Shown: piece after piece, positions 14,178-21,219 of the stretch | How positions within the stretch are numbered: position 1 is the stretch's first letter | How the letters are laid out: every line of letters begins with the position of its first letter | DNA from: Candidatus Bathyarchaeota archaeon | GTDB lineage: Archaea; Thermoproteota; Bathyarchaeia; TCS64 | Reading direction: 5' to 3' | Length of the DNA stretch: 24,376 nt | NCBI GenBank assembly: GCA_026394265.1 | Contig: JAPKYO010000067.1 | Coordinates: forward strand, 1 to 24,376 | Program-made: the position numbers and the translations under genes | Notes under the pieces: model-generated | Database searches by the model: none | Seen by the model: the letters and a program-made list of their open reading frames with translations, nothing else | What the model was told of the DNA's origin: nothing

Positions 14178-14268
14178 CCTCCGCCGCCGTCGCGTTTCCG
14201 GCTGTTTAGGCTCGTTTCCGGGTTTGGGGCTTTTTTCTGGGTTTGTTGGCGGCGGAGGGCGGCGGAGG
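14178..14268 (-). repeat. GC-rich inverted repeat spanning the end of the small ORF
   Basis: An 11-bp arm CCTCCGCCGCC at 14178-14188 is complementary to GGCGGCGGAGG present twice in tandem at 14248-14258 and 14258-14268 (10-base unit). The right arms encode the P-P-P-P-S-A-A part of the small ORF; the left arm follows its stop. The mRNA could form two alternative hairpins with the stop in the loop. Confidence 0.5.
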
Positions 14269-14364
14269 ATCGGTGGTCAATTCGTCGTCGGGGGTCATGG
14301 GGCCGATGCCTCGGAGCGCCCCGAAGCCGTCCATCTTCTTTTTCTCGGGTTTTGTTTCGCCCAT
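14206..14364 (-). CDS. Small Pro/Lys-rich protein downstream of terminase (52 aa)
   Basis: A 53-codon frame, ATG 14364 to TAA 14206-14208. It starts M-G-E-T-K-P-E-K-K-K, continues 'MDGFGALRGIGPMTPDDELT', then a proline run and a basic tail 'KPRKKPQTRKRA'. TATA-like CATAAATC on the minus strand (14386-14393) lies 26 nt before the ATG, exactly where a leaderless archaeal promoter should be; that is the main reason to call it a gene. It is probably disordered and very charged, like many small virion or scaffold-like proteins, but no family is recognised. It lies 46 nt after the large-terminase stop on the same strand. Confidence 0.5.
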   Translation of the reverse strand: MGETKPEKKKMDGFGALRGIGPMTPDDELTTDPPPPSAANKPRKKPQTRKRA

Positions 14365-14385
14365 GTGTGTTTCTCGTCTTTGGGT

Positions 14386-14393
14386 GATTTATG
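14386..14393 (-). promoter_or_regulatory. TATA box of the small Pro/Lys-rich ORF
   Basis: CATAAATC on the minus strand, centred 26 nt before the ATG at 14364, just past the terminase stop. Supports separate leaderless transcription. Confidence 0.45.
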
Positions 14394-14410
14394 GGGGTGT
14401 TCCGATTCTC

Positions 14411-15832
14411 TCACGCCGCGTGTATTATGGGCCTGTTGGGGTGTGCCGCTTTCTCGGCTGCGTAGGCGGCGAGGGCGAGTGCCCAGAATCTGTCGTCGTG
14501 TGTGCCCGAGGCGTGTGTGAGGGTGATCCTGCCCGTCTTCGTCAGCTCGTACTGCTCGACGTTAAGCTCGTCGAGGAGGCTTCGGTCGTATGGTATCTTG
14601 AGGGTGCCCTCGGTGAGGCGCTGGCGTAGTATCTGCGCCATCTCCTGCTTGCTGTCCTGCGTGAAGGTGACGCCGACTGGGTTGGGGGCGCCGGCCTCGT
14701 TCATGTCCCTGATTATGTAGTCGCCGTGTTTTGTCGAGTCTACGTATGTGGCGTGTATCCTGCTCCACTGTTCGCCGAGTACCTTGAGGTAGCCGATTGC
14801 GGCGGCGAGGCTGGTGCCGAGTGGGAAGCGGTGCATGTGGACGAGTGTGAGGAGTGCGCCCTTTCGCCTGATGACGGCGATGGCGGTGTAGTCGACGCGC
14901 TCGGCTAGGTCGACGCCGGCGTAGAACTCGCCCTCGTTCCACTTGTTGATGTTCTCGTAGTCTGTGTCGTGCGTGCAGGCCTTGGCGAGGAGGTCCTGGG
15001 TGAGCCACGTGTCCGTCTCCTCGGCGAACTCGGCCTCGTACTCCATCCTGTAGGTTAGCGGCATGGTGTCGCGGGTTCGCTCTATCTCCTCGAGGAACTC
15101 GGGGCGGTAGAGTCCGGCTTCCCTGGCGTCCCTCCAAGTGGCGTGGTGTACCTCCCAGGCGGGGTTGGAGTTGATCCTGTAGAACTGCGTGTTCTTGCCC
15201 CACGGCGTGCTGCTGACGATCATCTTACCGCCCGTCGTCGCAAGCATCGGCGTGAGGACGTGCTGGAAGATGGCTTCGTCGTTTTGGAAGAAGGCGGCCT
15301 CGTCGAGGATGATGAGGTTGGCGGTGTAGCCTCGGAGGAGGTTCTCGCTGTTGGGCAGCGCCACGATCCTGCTGCCGTTTCTGAGGTAGGTCATGGTTCT
15401 GAGGCGTCTTCGGAGGATGGCTCCCCTGATCTTCCTCGGCGTGCCGTCGATGAGTGACTGTATTACGTCGTTTAGTATCATGCTCTGTCTCTGGCTGGGG
15501 GCGATGATGAGGGTGGTCGTTGGGGCGTGTGATACGGCGAACCAGATCGCGTAGGCGGCGAGGCTCAGGGTCTTCCCCGACTGCCTCGGCCAGCGGACAA
15601 TGATCCTGTTGCTGGTTGAGGTCAGGAAGCGGAGTTGGTAGGGCGTCGGCTTGACGCCGAGGATGAGCGTTGAGAATAGGATAGGTTCCCTCGCGAGTTT
15701 GTCCAAGAGGTTCTGGTCGTGGATCGCCTCCTCGACGAGTGACGGGTTCTCCCGCCTGAGTGTTAGGGCGTTTGATGGGTCGGCTAGGATGTAGGCGGTG
15801 AGGCGCTCACGTTCTTCTTTGCTTAGCGGCAT
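14411..15832 (-). CDS. terL: Large terminase subunit (packaging ATPase and nuclease)
   Basis: 473 residues, ATG 15832. Head-tailed virus terminases pump DNA into procapsids and cut the concatemer. ATPase domain: 'PTPYQLRFL' adenine-binding region near 63-70, Walker A R80-W-P-R-Q-S-G-K-T88, Walker B 'LIILDEAAF' with D177-E178, coupling motif S-S-T near 207-209. RNase H-like nuclease domain: D308 in 'YAGVDLAERVDYTAIAV', D365 in 'YVDSTKHGD', D446/D447 in 'THDDRFWALALA', all three metal-site aspartates present. The gene is therefore apparently intact. It overlaps the small-terminase gene by 26 bp. No portal, protease, capsid or tail gene is in the window, which is unusual for a working virus. Confidence 0.92.
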   Translation of the reverse strand: MPLSKEERERLTAYILADPSNALTLRRENPSLVEEAIHDQNLLDKLAREPILFSTLILGVKPTPYQLRFLTSTSNRIIVRWPRQSGKTLSLAAYAIWFAVSHAPTTTLIIAPSQRQSMILNDVIQSLIDGTPRKIRGAILRRRLRTMTYLRNGSRIVALPNSENLLRGYTANLIILDEAAFFQNDEAIFQHVLTPMLATTGGKMIVSSTPWGKNTQFYRINSNPAWEVHHATWRDAREAGLYRPEFLEEIERTRDTMPLTYRMEYEAEFAEETDTWLTQDLLAKACTHDTDYENINKWNEGEFYAGVDLAERVDYTAIAVIRRKGALLTLVHMHRFPLGTSLAAAIGYLKVLGEQWSRIHATYVDSTKHGDYIIRDMNEAGAPNPVGVTFTQDSKQEMAQILRQRLTEGTLKIPYDRSLLDELNVEQYELTKTGRITLTHASGTHDDRFWALALAAYAAEKAAHPNRPIIHAA

Positions 15833-16340
15833 TCCTCACGCCCTCCACGACTATGCGGACGCGCCTCGCCCTCACATCGGGCTTACCGTCTCCGAGGTTG
15901 AGCCTGAGAAACTTCGTCTTGATATCGTCCCCCTCGTCCCCAAGCTCGTCCTCGCTGCCCTTCATCACGCCGTTTATCGTTGACGTGTGGTTGCTGAGGG
16001 CGTTCATCAGCCTGTGCCTCTCCGCCTTCGTGAGGTTGGGGTTGTTCAGCTCCCTCCGGTACATCTCGAAGAGGCTCCAGTTGATGCGAAGCAGGTCGAT
16101 CTTGTCCAGCTTTAGCGCGTCGTCCCGCGTCATCAAATCGAAGGGATTCGGGTAGTTATCGGGGTTATTCACCGCATCGCGGCGAGTGCTTGCTTTCCTG
16201 AGCCTCATTCTCCTCGCCTTGCCCTCGATGGAGGAGACGCTACGCCCTAGCATATCGGATAGTTCCTTTAAAGACGCAGAGGAATAATTCTCTCTGAGCA
16301 AGGACTCCTCCTCCCCCGTCCACGCCCTCTCACTGGACAT
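15807..16340 (-). CDS. terS: Small terminase-like DNA-binding protein with Myb/SANT-type HTH
   Basis: 177 residues, ATG 16340. Residues 7-49 form a three-helix Myb/SANT or GcrA-like DNA-binding domain (W7-T-G-E-E-E-S-L-L, 'LKELSDMLGRSVSSIEGKA'). The middle (about 75-125) is helical with regular charges, 'LLRINWSLFEMYRRELNNPN', and could oligomerise; the C-terminus (140-177) is basic and may bind the large subunit. Small terminases recognise the packaging site and deliver it to TerL. The call rests mostly on position, overlap with terL, DNA-binding domain and size, since these proteins diverge fast. A TATA box 28 nt upstream suggests leaderless transcription of the terS-terL pair. Confidence 0.72.
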   Translation of the reverse strand: MSSERAWTGEEESLLRENYSSASLKELSDMLGRSVSSIEGKARRMRLRKASTRRDAVNNPDNYPNPFDLMTRDDALKLDKIDLLRINWSLFEMYRRELNNPNLTKAERHRLMNALSNHTSTINGVMKGSEDELGDEGDDIKTKFLRLNLGDGKPDVRARRVRIVVEGVRNAAKQRRT

Positions 16341-16363
16341 ACTGAAGAAAACTTAAAAATCAA

Positions 16364-16371
16364 GATTTAAC
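16364..16371 (-). promoter_or_regulatory. TATA box of the terminase operon
   Basis: GTTAAATC on the minus strand, centred 28 nt before the ATG at 16340. It lies at the edge of a 221-bp AT-rich divergent region (16341-16561) that holds nothing but promoters. Confidence 0.5.
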
Positions 16372-16530
16372 CATTTTTCATGATAAACATATAATGTCAG
16401 TTAATAATATTTACTAACTAGACGTTAAAATTGTTTTTAATAAATATCTTTGATTTTATATTTTATTAATTAATAATGTGTTCAGATTTATTTTTCAAAT
16501 CCAAAATATTTATTTTAATTGTTATAAGAA

Positions 16531-16540
16531 AATTTAAAAA
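16531..16540 (+). promoter_or_regulatory. TATA box of the nuclease-ATPase gene
   Basis: AATTTAAAAA, centred 27 nt before the ATG at 16562. It supports this ATG over the TTG at 16547, though TATA-like runs are common in such AT-rich DNA. Confidence 0.4.
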
Positions 16541-16561
16541 GAGTAGTTGAAAATAAGTTAC

Positions 16562-18991
16562 ATGGTCGATCCCGATGCGGCTTTTATAGAGTTTAAGAAA
16601 ATACTTGAGTCTTTTGATATAAGTTTAAAGGAGTCGGATGTTAGATCCAAAATAATTGATCCTATTTTGATAAATTGTTTAGGATGGGATAATAACGATA
16701 TAAAAAGAGAAGTATCTATTAACGAGGGTTCTATAGATTATGTATTATATATTAATAATGCTCCATGGATTATTGTAGAGGCGAAGAGGGCAAATTACGA
16801 TTTTGTTTTTCCTGATACAAATAAAAAAGATTTTTCTTTAAGAGGAGTGATTATGAACGATGAGAATATTAAAAATGGTATTGATCAATGCGCTCGATAT
16901 TGTTCTGAGACGGGAGTAAATTATGCAATAATAACTAATGGGCATCAAATAATTATTTTTGAGGGATATAGACCTAGAAAACAATGGAGAGATGGTGATT
17001 GTTTAGTATTTAAAAGTAAAGACGATTGTATTAGAAATTTTAATTTACTTTATGATTTAGTATCTAAAAAACGAGTTATGAACAATTCTTTTGAAAAAAT
17101 AGTATCTAAAAATTCAAATCAAATTCAATTTGAAAAAACTATTGATAGTTTACCAGATAAAGATAACAACGTAGGTAAAAATAATTTATCTATATATTTT
17201 ACAAAGGAAATAGAGGATATATTTGGACCTATGACTGATAATACTAAATTAGATTTACTAAGTAAATGTTATGTTGAACCAATTAAAAATATTTCATATG
17301 ATGCCGAATTAGAAATACGACTTAAAGATAGCATACCGCTATGGGCAACAAATTTAGGTGTTCAAAAGCTAGACAATAATGACGCAAATTTCCAAAAAAG
17401 ATATGAAATATGTAAAACCTATTTATTAGAATGTCCAAAAGAAGGTTTGCTTGTATGTCTTTTAGGTGGAATAGGTTCAGGAAAAACAACTTTTATGCAT
17501 CATTTTTTTAAAATATTTAGAAAAAATAAAACTGATATCGCGTATTTTTTTATTGACTTTAAAACCTCTTATGATGAATCTCATATCAAACAATATATTT
17601 ACGATGAAATCGTGAATTACTATAATTTATATTATAAAAATTTAGCTGAGCTCAAAGATTATAATTTTGAATTAAAAGCAACAGACGAATCTATGTTAAC
17701 TTTATTTTCCTTATTAAAATCTCAAAAAATTATGACTAATATAATAATAGACAATATTGATCAAAAAGAACATATTTCGTCAACATTTTTATCAAATATT
17801 ATTGATATATCCGCTTATTTGGCTAAAGAATTAAAAACTATTATTATTTTAAATTTAAGAGAGGAATCATGGTTTAAAAATAAAAAAATGGGGATCCTAG
17901 ACACATATGAAACTCCCAAATATCACATAGCTTCTCCAAACGTAGACGATTTATTAACAAGCAGACTGAACTACGCAATTATCACTATAGAAAAAAAATC
18001 TGCTTTGACAATAACTAATTTCATGTCGCCTGAAAGTAGTGATCCTCAATCATTAAAATTATTTTTTCAAATAATCAAGAAGTCTTTTGATAGTGAAACA
18101 GTAACTGGTAGAAAAAATATCAAATTTTTTACTTTTGTATCTGGAGGGAACATGCGGCAAGTTTTAGATTATTTAAAAAGTTATATGACTTCGGCAAACA
18201 CTGATATTAATGAGATGTTTTTTGAATATTATTCCAATAAATATGGTTACCAAATACCAATGCATCATATAATGAAAAGCTGTTTGCTAGGTGATAAAAA
18301 ATATTATAATGAACAAAAAGGATTGATAATGAATATCTTCAAATTTAAACCTGAATTCGGTCCAATGCATTTTCTTAATTTAAGAATATTATCTTATCTC
18401 AATATCCGTAAAGATTCAATTCATAAGAAATATGGTGGTGGATTTGTTAATATATCTGATTTAAAGGAAGCGGCTATTTCTTCAAGAATAAATGAAGAAG
18501 CTTTAAACTCTGCATGTGATGATCTTGGTCAATTTGAATTAGTTATGTTTAATCATAATCTGCCAGATAATTATAATACGGCTGAAGCATTGTGTATAAG
18601 CGATAAAGGAAAATACTTTTTAAATGAGCTTATATATGAATTTACATATATTGATGCAATATCATTAGATGTCTATATACGAGACGAAAAAATACGCAAT
18701 GAACTACGCACAATAAATCAAGATATAATTAAATATTCTGATGATAATGCCTATATTGTAGATAAGACCTACAGTCGTTTTAGGCGGACAGATAGATTAA
18801 TAGATTATTTAAAGAGTGAAGAGATATTTGAATTTGAGAACAATCCCTTTTTAAAAGAAACTGATTTTGGCTCTTTTAAACTAATGGATAGAATAAAAGA
18901 AAAATTAAACGATGAAAAATATATAATTATAAAATCTGCAAAAAGAATGCAACGCCAGAAAGTATGGCGACCGCCGTTAGAAAAAAAATAA
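16562..18991 (+). CDS. PD-(D/E)XK nuclease fused to P-loop (STAND/AAA-like) ATPase; probable defence protein
   Basis: 809 residues from ATG 16562 (TTG 16547 is less likely). Residues 20-180 resemble the N-terminal nuclease domain of type I restriction HsdR proteins: 'DVRSKIIDPIL', 'LGWDN', I58-D59-Y and V72-E73-A-K75, which gives the D...E-x-K active site, and 'YAIITNGHQIIIFEG'. A P-loop ATPase follows: Walker A G302-G-I-G-S-G-K308-T-T, Walker B 'NIIIDNID' with D397, sensor-like 'TIIILNLREESW'. The C-terminal part holds a winged-helix-like region ('VNISDLKEAAISSRINEEAL', 'GKYFLNELIYEFTYIDAISLD') and a basic tail. No methylase or specificity subunit is present. Its base composition is far more AT-rich than all neighbours, a sign of recent transfer. 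A single-gene antiviral nuclease triggered through the ATPase is the best inference. Confidence 0.8.
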   Translation: MVDPDAAFIEFKKILESFDISLKESDVRSKIIDPILINCLGWDNNDIKREVSINEGSIDYVLYINNAPWIIVEAKRANYDFVFPDTNKKDFSLRGVIMNDENIKNGIDQCARYCSETGVNYAIITNGHQIIIFEGYRPRKQWRDGDCLVFKSKDDCIRNFNLLYDLVSKKRVMNNSFEKIVSKNSNQIQFEKTIDSLPDKDNNVGKNNLSIYFTKEIEDIFGPMTDNTKLDLLSKCYVEPIKNISYDAELEIRLKDSIPLWATNLGVQKLDNNDANFQKRYEICKTYLLECPKEGLLVCLLGGIGSGKTTFMHHFFKIFRKNKTDIAYFFIDFKTSYDESHIKQYIYDEIVNYYNLYYKNLAELKDYNFELKATDESMLTLFSLLKSQKIMTNIIIDNIDQKEHISSTFLSNIIDISAYLAKELKTIIILNLREESWFKNKKMGILDTYETPKYHIASPNVDDLLTSRLNYAIITIEKKSALTITNFMSPESSDPQSLKLFFQIIKKSFDSETVTGRKNIKFFTFVSGGNMRQVLDYLKSYMTSANTDINEMFFEYYSNKYGYQIPMHHIMKSCLLGDKKYYNEQKGLIMNIFKFKPEFGPMHFLNLRILSYLNIRKDSIHKKYGGGFVNISDLKEAAISSRINEEALNSACDDLGQFELVMFNHNLPDNYNTAEALCISDKGKYFLNELIYEFTYIDAISLDVYIRDEKIRNELRTINQDIIKYSDDNAYIVDKTYSRFRRTDRLIDYLKSEEIFEFENNPFLKETDFGSFKLMDRIKEKLNDEKYIIIKSAKRMQRQKVWRPPLEKK

Positions 18992-19042
18992 ATCTTCACT
19001 TCATGATTTCAGAATAATATTGATACTTTCCATAAATGCCTA

Positions 19043-19048
19043 TTTTTT
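19043..19048 (+). terminator. T-tract after the nuclease-ATPase gene
   Basis: TTTTTT about 50 nt past the stop on the plus strand, in AT-rich DNA. Archaeal termination often occurs at such U-tracts. Confidence 0.35.
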
Positions 19049-19070
19049 GTATTATTAAAAATATTAGGGT

Positions 19071-19075
19071 AAAAA
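19071..19075 (-). terminator. T-tract downstream of tRNA-Ser
   Basis: TTTTT on the minus strand about 20 nt past the tRNA 3' end at 19096. A likely terminator for the tRNA transcript. Confidence 0.4.
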
Positions 19076-19095
19076 CTGGTCTTCTATTATTTATG

Positions 19096-19182
19096 TGGCG
19101 CCGGGGAAGGGATTCGAACCCTTGGGCTCGTGAGAGCACCAGTTTTCAAGACTGGCGCCGTAGTCCGCTTGGCTACCCCGGC
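19096..19182 (-). tRNA. trnS(UGA): tRNA-Ser (anticodon UGA)
   Basis: Minus-strand cloverleaf with long variable arm: acceptor GCCGGGG/CCCCGGC (19176-19182 with 19100-19106), D stem GCC/GGC, anticodon stem CCAGU/ACUGG with loop CUUGAAA so anticodon UGA, variable stem GCUC/GAGC, T arm AAGGG-UUCGAAU-CCCUU. Discriminator G at 19099 and CCA encoded at 19096-19098. No intron. Its 3' end faces the AT-rich accessory region, the usual geometry for a tRNA used as an integration site. Confidence 0.95.
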
Positions 19183-19207
19183 CCTCGCTACACATGACAG
19201 GGCGGAA

Positions 19208-19216
19208 AGTAAAACC
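19208..19216 (-). promoter_or_regulatory. TATA box of tRNA-Ser
   Basis: GGTTTTACT on the minus strand, centred 30 nt before the tRNA 5' end. Lies in the short gap after the RusA gene. Confidence 0.45.
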
Positions 19217-19227
19217 TTATCGGAGCA

Positions 19228-19659
19228 CTAATCCGACTCGAGGACGCCGTCGATGCTGACCTGCCTGCTCAGGCTCGTCACCCTGACGCAAACCCGTGGC
19301 TCGTCCCGGCGGATGTACCTCTTCTGCGCGTTCTTCGCCACGACGAAGCGATCATCCTCGTAGGCGACGCCGTTCATGGCGTCTAGGACCGCCTTCTCGA
19401 GGTTGTCGAGGTCCGGCGTCGTAGGCACCCAGAAGTCCTTCCTCCTCGACTGCGGGCGGTCCATGTAGAATATCAGCGACACCTGTATCGGCCCGGTGAG
19501 GGGCTGGGTGAAGTGTTTCGCCGCCTCCTCCTTCACTATCTTCTCCCAGACGGCGACCTTCTTCGGGGTGAAGCTCCACGTCCTCCCGCCCTTACGCACC
19601 GTTCGGGCGCGTGCCTTTGGCACGGGCTGCCCCTTCACCTCGAAGTAGATGTGCTGCAT
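19228..19659 (-). CDS. RusA-family Holliday junction resolvase
   Basis: 143 residues from ATG 19659 (GTG 19674 would add five residues). RusA is a small dimeric nuclease that cuts four-way junctions symmetrically; it is mostly spread by viruses and prophages. Visible features: N-terminal 'YFEVKGQPVPKARAR' with the P-x-P-K-x-R pattern, conserved aspartates in 'TPDLDNLEKAVLDAMNG' (D83, D85) and 'YEDDRF' (D102/D103), a basic patch around 'QKRY'. All key acidic residues are present. It lies 33 nt after the DUF1614 gene on the same strand and looks like the last member of that run rather than part of the terminase block. Archaea normally use Hjc, so this copy is probably of viral origin. Confidence 0.9.
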   Translation of the reverse strand: MQHIYFEVKGQPVPKARARTVRKGGRTWSFTPKKVAVWEKIVKEEAAKHFTQPLTGPIQVSLIFYMDRPQSRRKDFWVPTTPDLDNLEKAVLDAMNGVAYEDDRFVVAKNAQKRYIRRDEPRVCVRVTSLSRQVSIDGVLESD

Positions 19660-19692
19660 GGCAGCTAGATGCACGCGTCGCTTAGATGAGGC

Positions 19693-20448
19693 TTACCCCA
19701 GCGCCAGGAAGACGAGCAGGACCGATACTATCCCCGTGAGGTATATGCCGTCGAACGTGCCCGCGCCGCCGATGCTCACCACCGGGGCGCCGATGTCACG
19801 GACGCGGCCGAGGTTGAGCAGATCAGCCCCGATGAGTGTTCCCAGAGTCCCCCCGATGTAGGCGACCTGCGCCGGGGAGTGAAGCGGCGAGATGAAGTCG
19901 ACGAGGATCGTAGCCAACACAGTAACCAGCGGCGGGACAATCGCCGGCGTCGCAACGCCGAGCCCCCCGACGACCTCCGCCGACCTATTCACGAGGACGG
20001 TGACGATCACAAGCACGGCGGCTATGGCGAGGTACTCGTCGACGGCGCTCCCCCCTGCCTGTACGAGTGGCAAGCCGAGCAGGTAGCCCGAGACCACCAC
20101 CGGCAGGATCGCGCCCCCCGCGTTGATCAATATATGCGTCCTCGTCACCCCCACCCGCACGCTCGGCACCTGCCACCTCACACCGAAGGCGCTCACCTCC
20201 CGGACCCCCACCATCGGCACCCTGCTCTCAAGCGTCGCCACCGGGAAGTTCACGAAGCTCCCGAAGAGGCTGACGAAGAAGAAGGCACCCACCATGTACG
20301 CCGGGAGACCCAGAACCGAGACCAGCAGATCCCCCAGCAAGAGGAAGACGAGGGAGACCACGCAGACCAACGCGAGCAGCAGCATCAACAGGTAGAGCAC
20401 GCTGACCGGGCGGAAGACCCGCCTACCCTCATAGCCCAACTCGATCAA
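19693..20448 (-). CDS. DUF1614 multi-pass membrane protein
   Basis: 251 residues, TTG start at 20448, about seven hydrophobic helices. The sequence matches the DUF1614 family as I know it: 'FGSFVNFPVATLESR' after the second helix, 'ILINAGGAILPVVVSGYLL', 'GLGVATPAIVPPL', 'AYIGGTLGTLIGADLLNLG' and the closing 'VSIGGAGTFDGIYLTGI'. Polar glycines, Asn and Asp within helices suggest transport or catalysis in the membrane, but no function is established. It lies between tatD-like (12 nt upstream) and RusA (33 nt downstream), so these are likely one transcript. Confidence 0.85.
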   Translation of the reverse strand: MIELGYEGRRVFRPVSVLYLLMLLLALVCVVSLVFLLLGDLLVSVLGLPAYMVGAFFFVSLFGSFVNFPVATLESRVPMVGVREVSAFGVRWQVPSVRVGVTRTHILINAGGAILPVVVSGYLLGLPLVQAGGSAVDEYLAIAAVLVIVTVLVNRSAEVVGGLGVATPAIVPPLVTVLATILVDFISPLHSPAQVAYIGGTLGTLIGADLLNLGRVRDIGAPVVSIGGAGTFDGIYLTGIVSVLLVFLALG

Positions 20449-20460
20449 GGGGATCGGGGA

Positions 20461-21210
20461 TCAGAGCCTGAATAGTGTTTCGGCGTTCACCGTCGTCGCC
20501 GCCTCGACGTCTCCTAATGGTAGCCCCTTCAGCTCCGCCAGGTGCCGGAGCGTCAGCTTCACGTCGGCGGGCTCCGAGGCCCGGCTCAGGCTCTTTATCC
20601 AGACCGGGGAGTCGGTCTCGACGAGTATGCGTTCCAGCGGCGCCTTCACCATGGCTGCCCGGAGTTCGGGGCTCACCTCGACCGCCGGTGTGCAGGAGAC
20701 ACAGTAGCCCGCGTCGATTACTTTTTCGAGGACATCCAGTGGGCCGCTGTACCAGTGGAAGACGCCGCGCCCCGGACCGTGCTGCAGGGCCAGACTCAGG
20801 CAGTCCCCCCACGCGCCCCTGCTGTGTATGGACACGGGGAGATCCAGCTCCCTCGCCAGCTCCAGTTGCGCCACGTAGAACTCGGTCTGCCTCCCCTTCT
20901 GGGTCGCGTCCTTCCTGACGAGCCTGTGCCAGTAGTCGAGGCCGATCTCCCCGACGGCGACGCAGCGTCCCGAGTTGGCCCTGATGAGGGCGAGGCTGGC
21001 CTCGAGGTCCTGGTCGAAGAACTCGGTCGGGTGTACCCCGAGGGCGGCGTGGACGAATCCCTCGTTGCTCTGTTGCAGCCTCAGCGTGTCCTCGCAGGTA
21101 GCCGCCGTGGCGCTAACCGCGACGATGCCGGATAGCCCCGCCGCCCTAGCCCTCTCGACGGCGCCCTCGGGCAGGTCCGCCAGGTGCGCGTGCGTGTCCA
21201 GTGGCCCCAT
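20461..21210 (-). CDS. TatD-family metal-dependent hydrolase (DNase)
   Basis: 249 residues, ATG 21210. A TIM-barrel enzyme that binds two metal ions and removes nucleotides from DNA 3' ends or repairs oxidised ends. All metal ligands are visible: H7-x-H9 in 'DTHAHL', E88 in 'VAVGEIGLDY', H129 in 'VSIHSRG', H152 in 'FHWYSG' and D200 in 'LVETDSP'. Length matches the family. It follows the GATase-like gene by 9 nt and precedes DUF1614 by 12 nt, so the four-gene run is probably an operon. The combination with RusA could hint at DNA-end processing, but that is inference. Confidence 0.92.
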   Translation of the reverse strand: MGPLDTHAHLADLPEGAVERARAAGLSGIVAVSATAATCEDTLRLQQSNEGFVHAALGVHPTEFFDQDLEASLALIRANSGRCVAVGEIGLDYWHRLVRKDATQKGRQTEFYVAQLELARELDLPVSIHSRGAWGDCLSLALQHGPGRGVFHWYSGPLDVLEKVIDAGYCVSCTPAVEVSPELRAAMVKAPLERILVETDSPVWIKSLSRASEPADVKLTLRHLAELKGLPLGDVEAATTVNAETLFRL

Positions 21211-21219
21211 CCGCTTCGC

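Noticed and set aside
19879..20475. Long plus-strand His/Asp/Arg-rich frame opposite DUF1614
   Set aside because: Composition is that of an antisense shadow; the minus-strand DUF1614 motifs are decisive.
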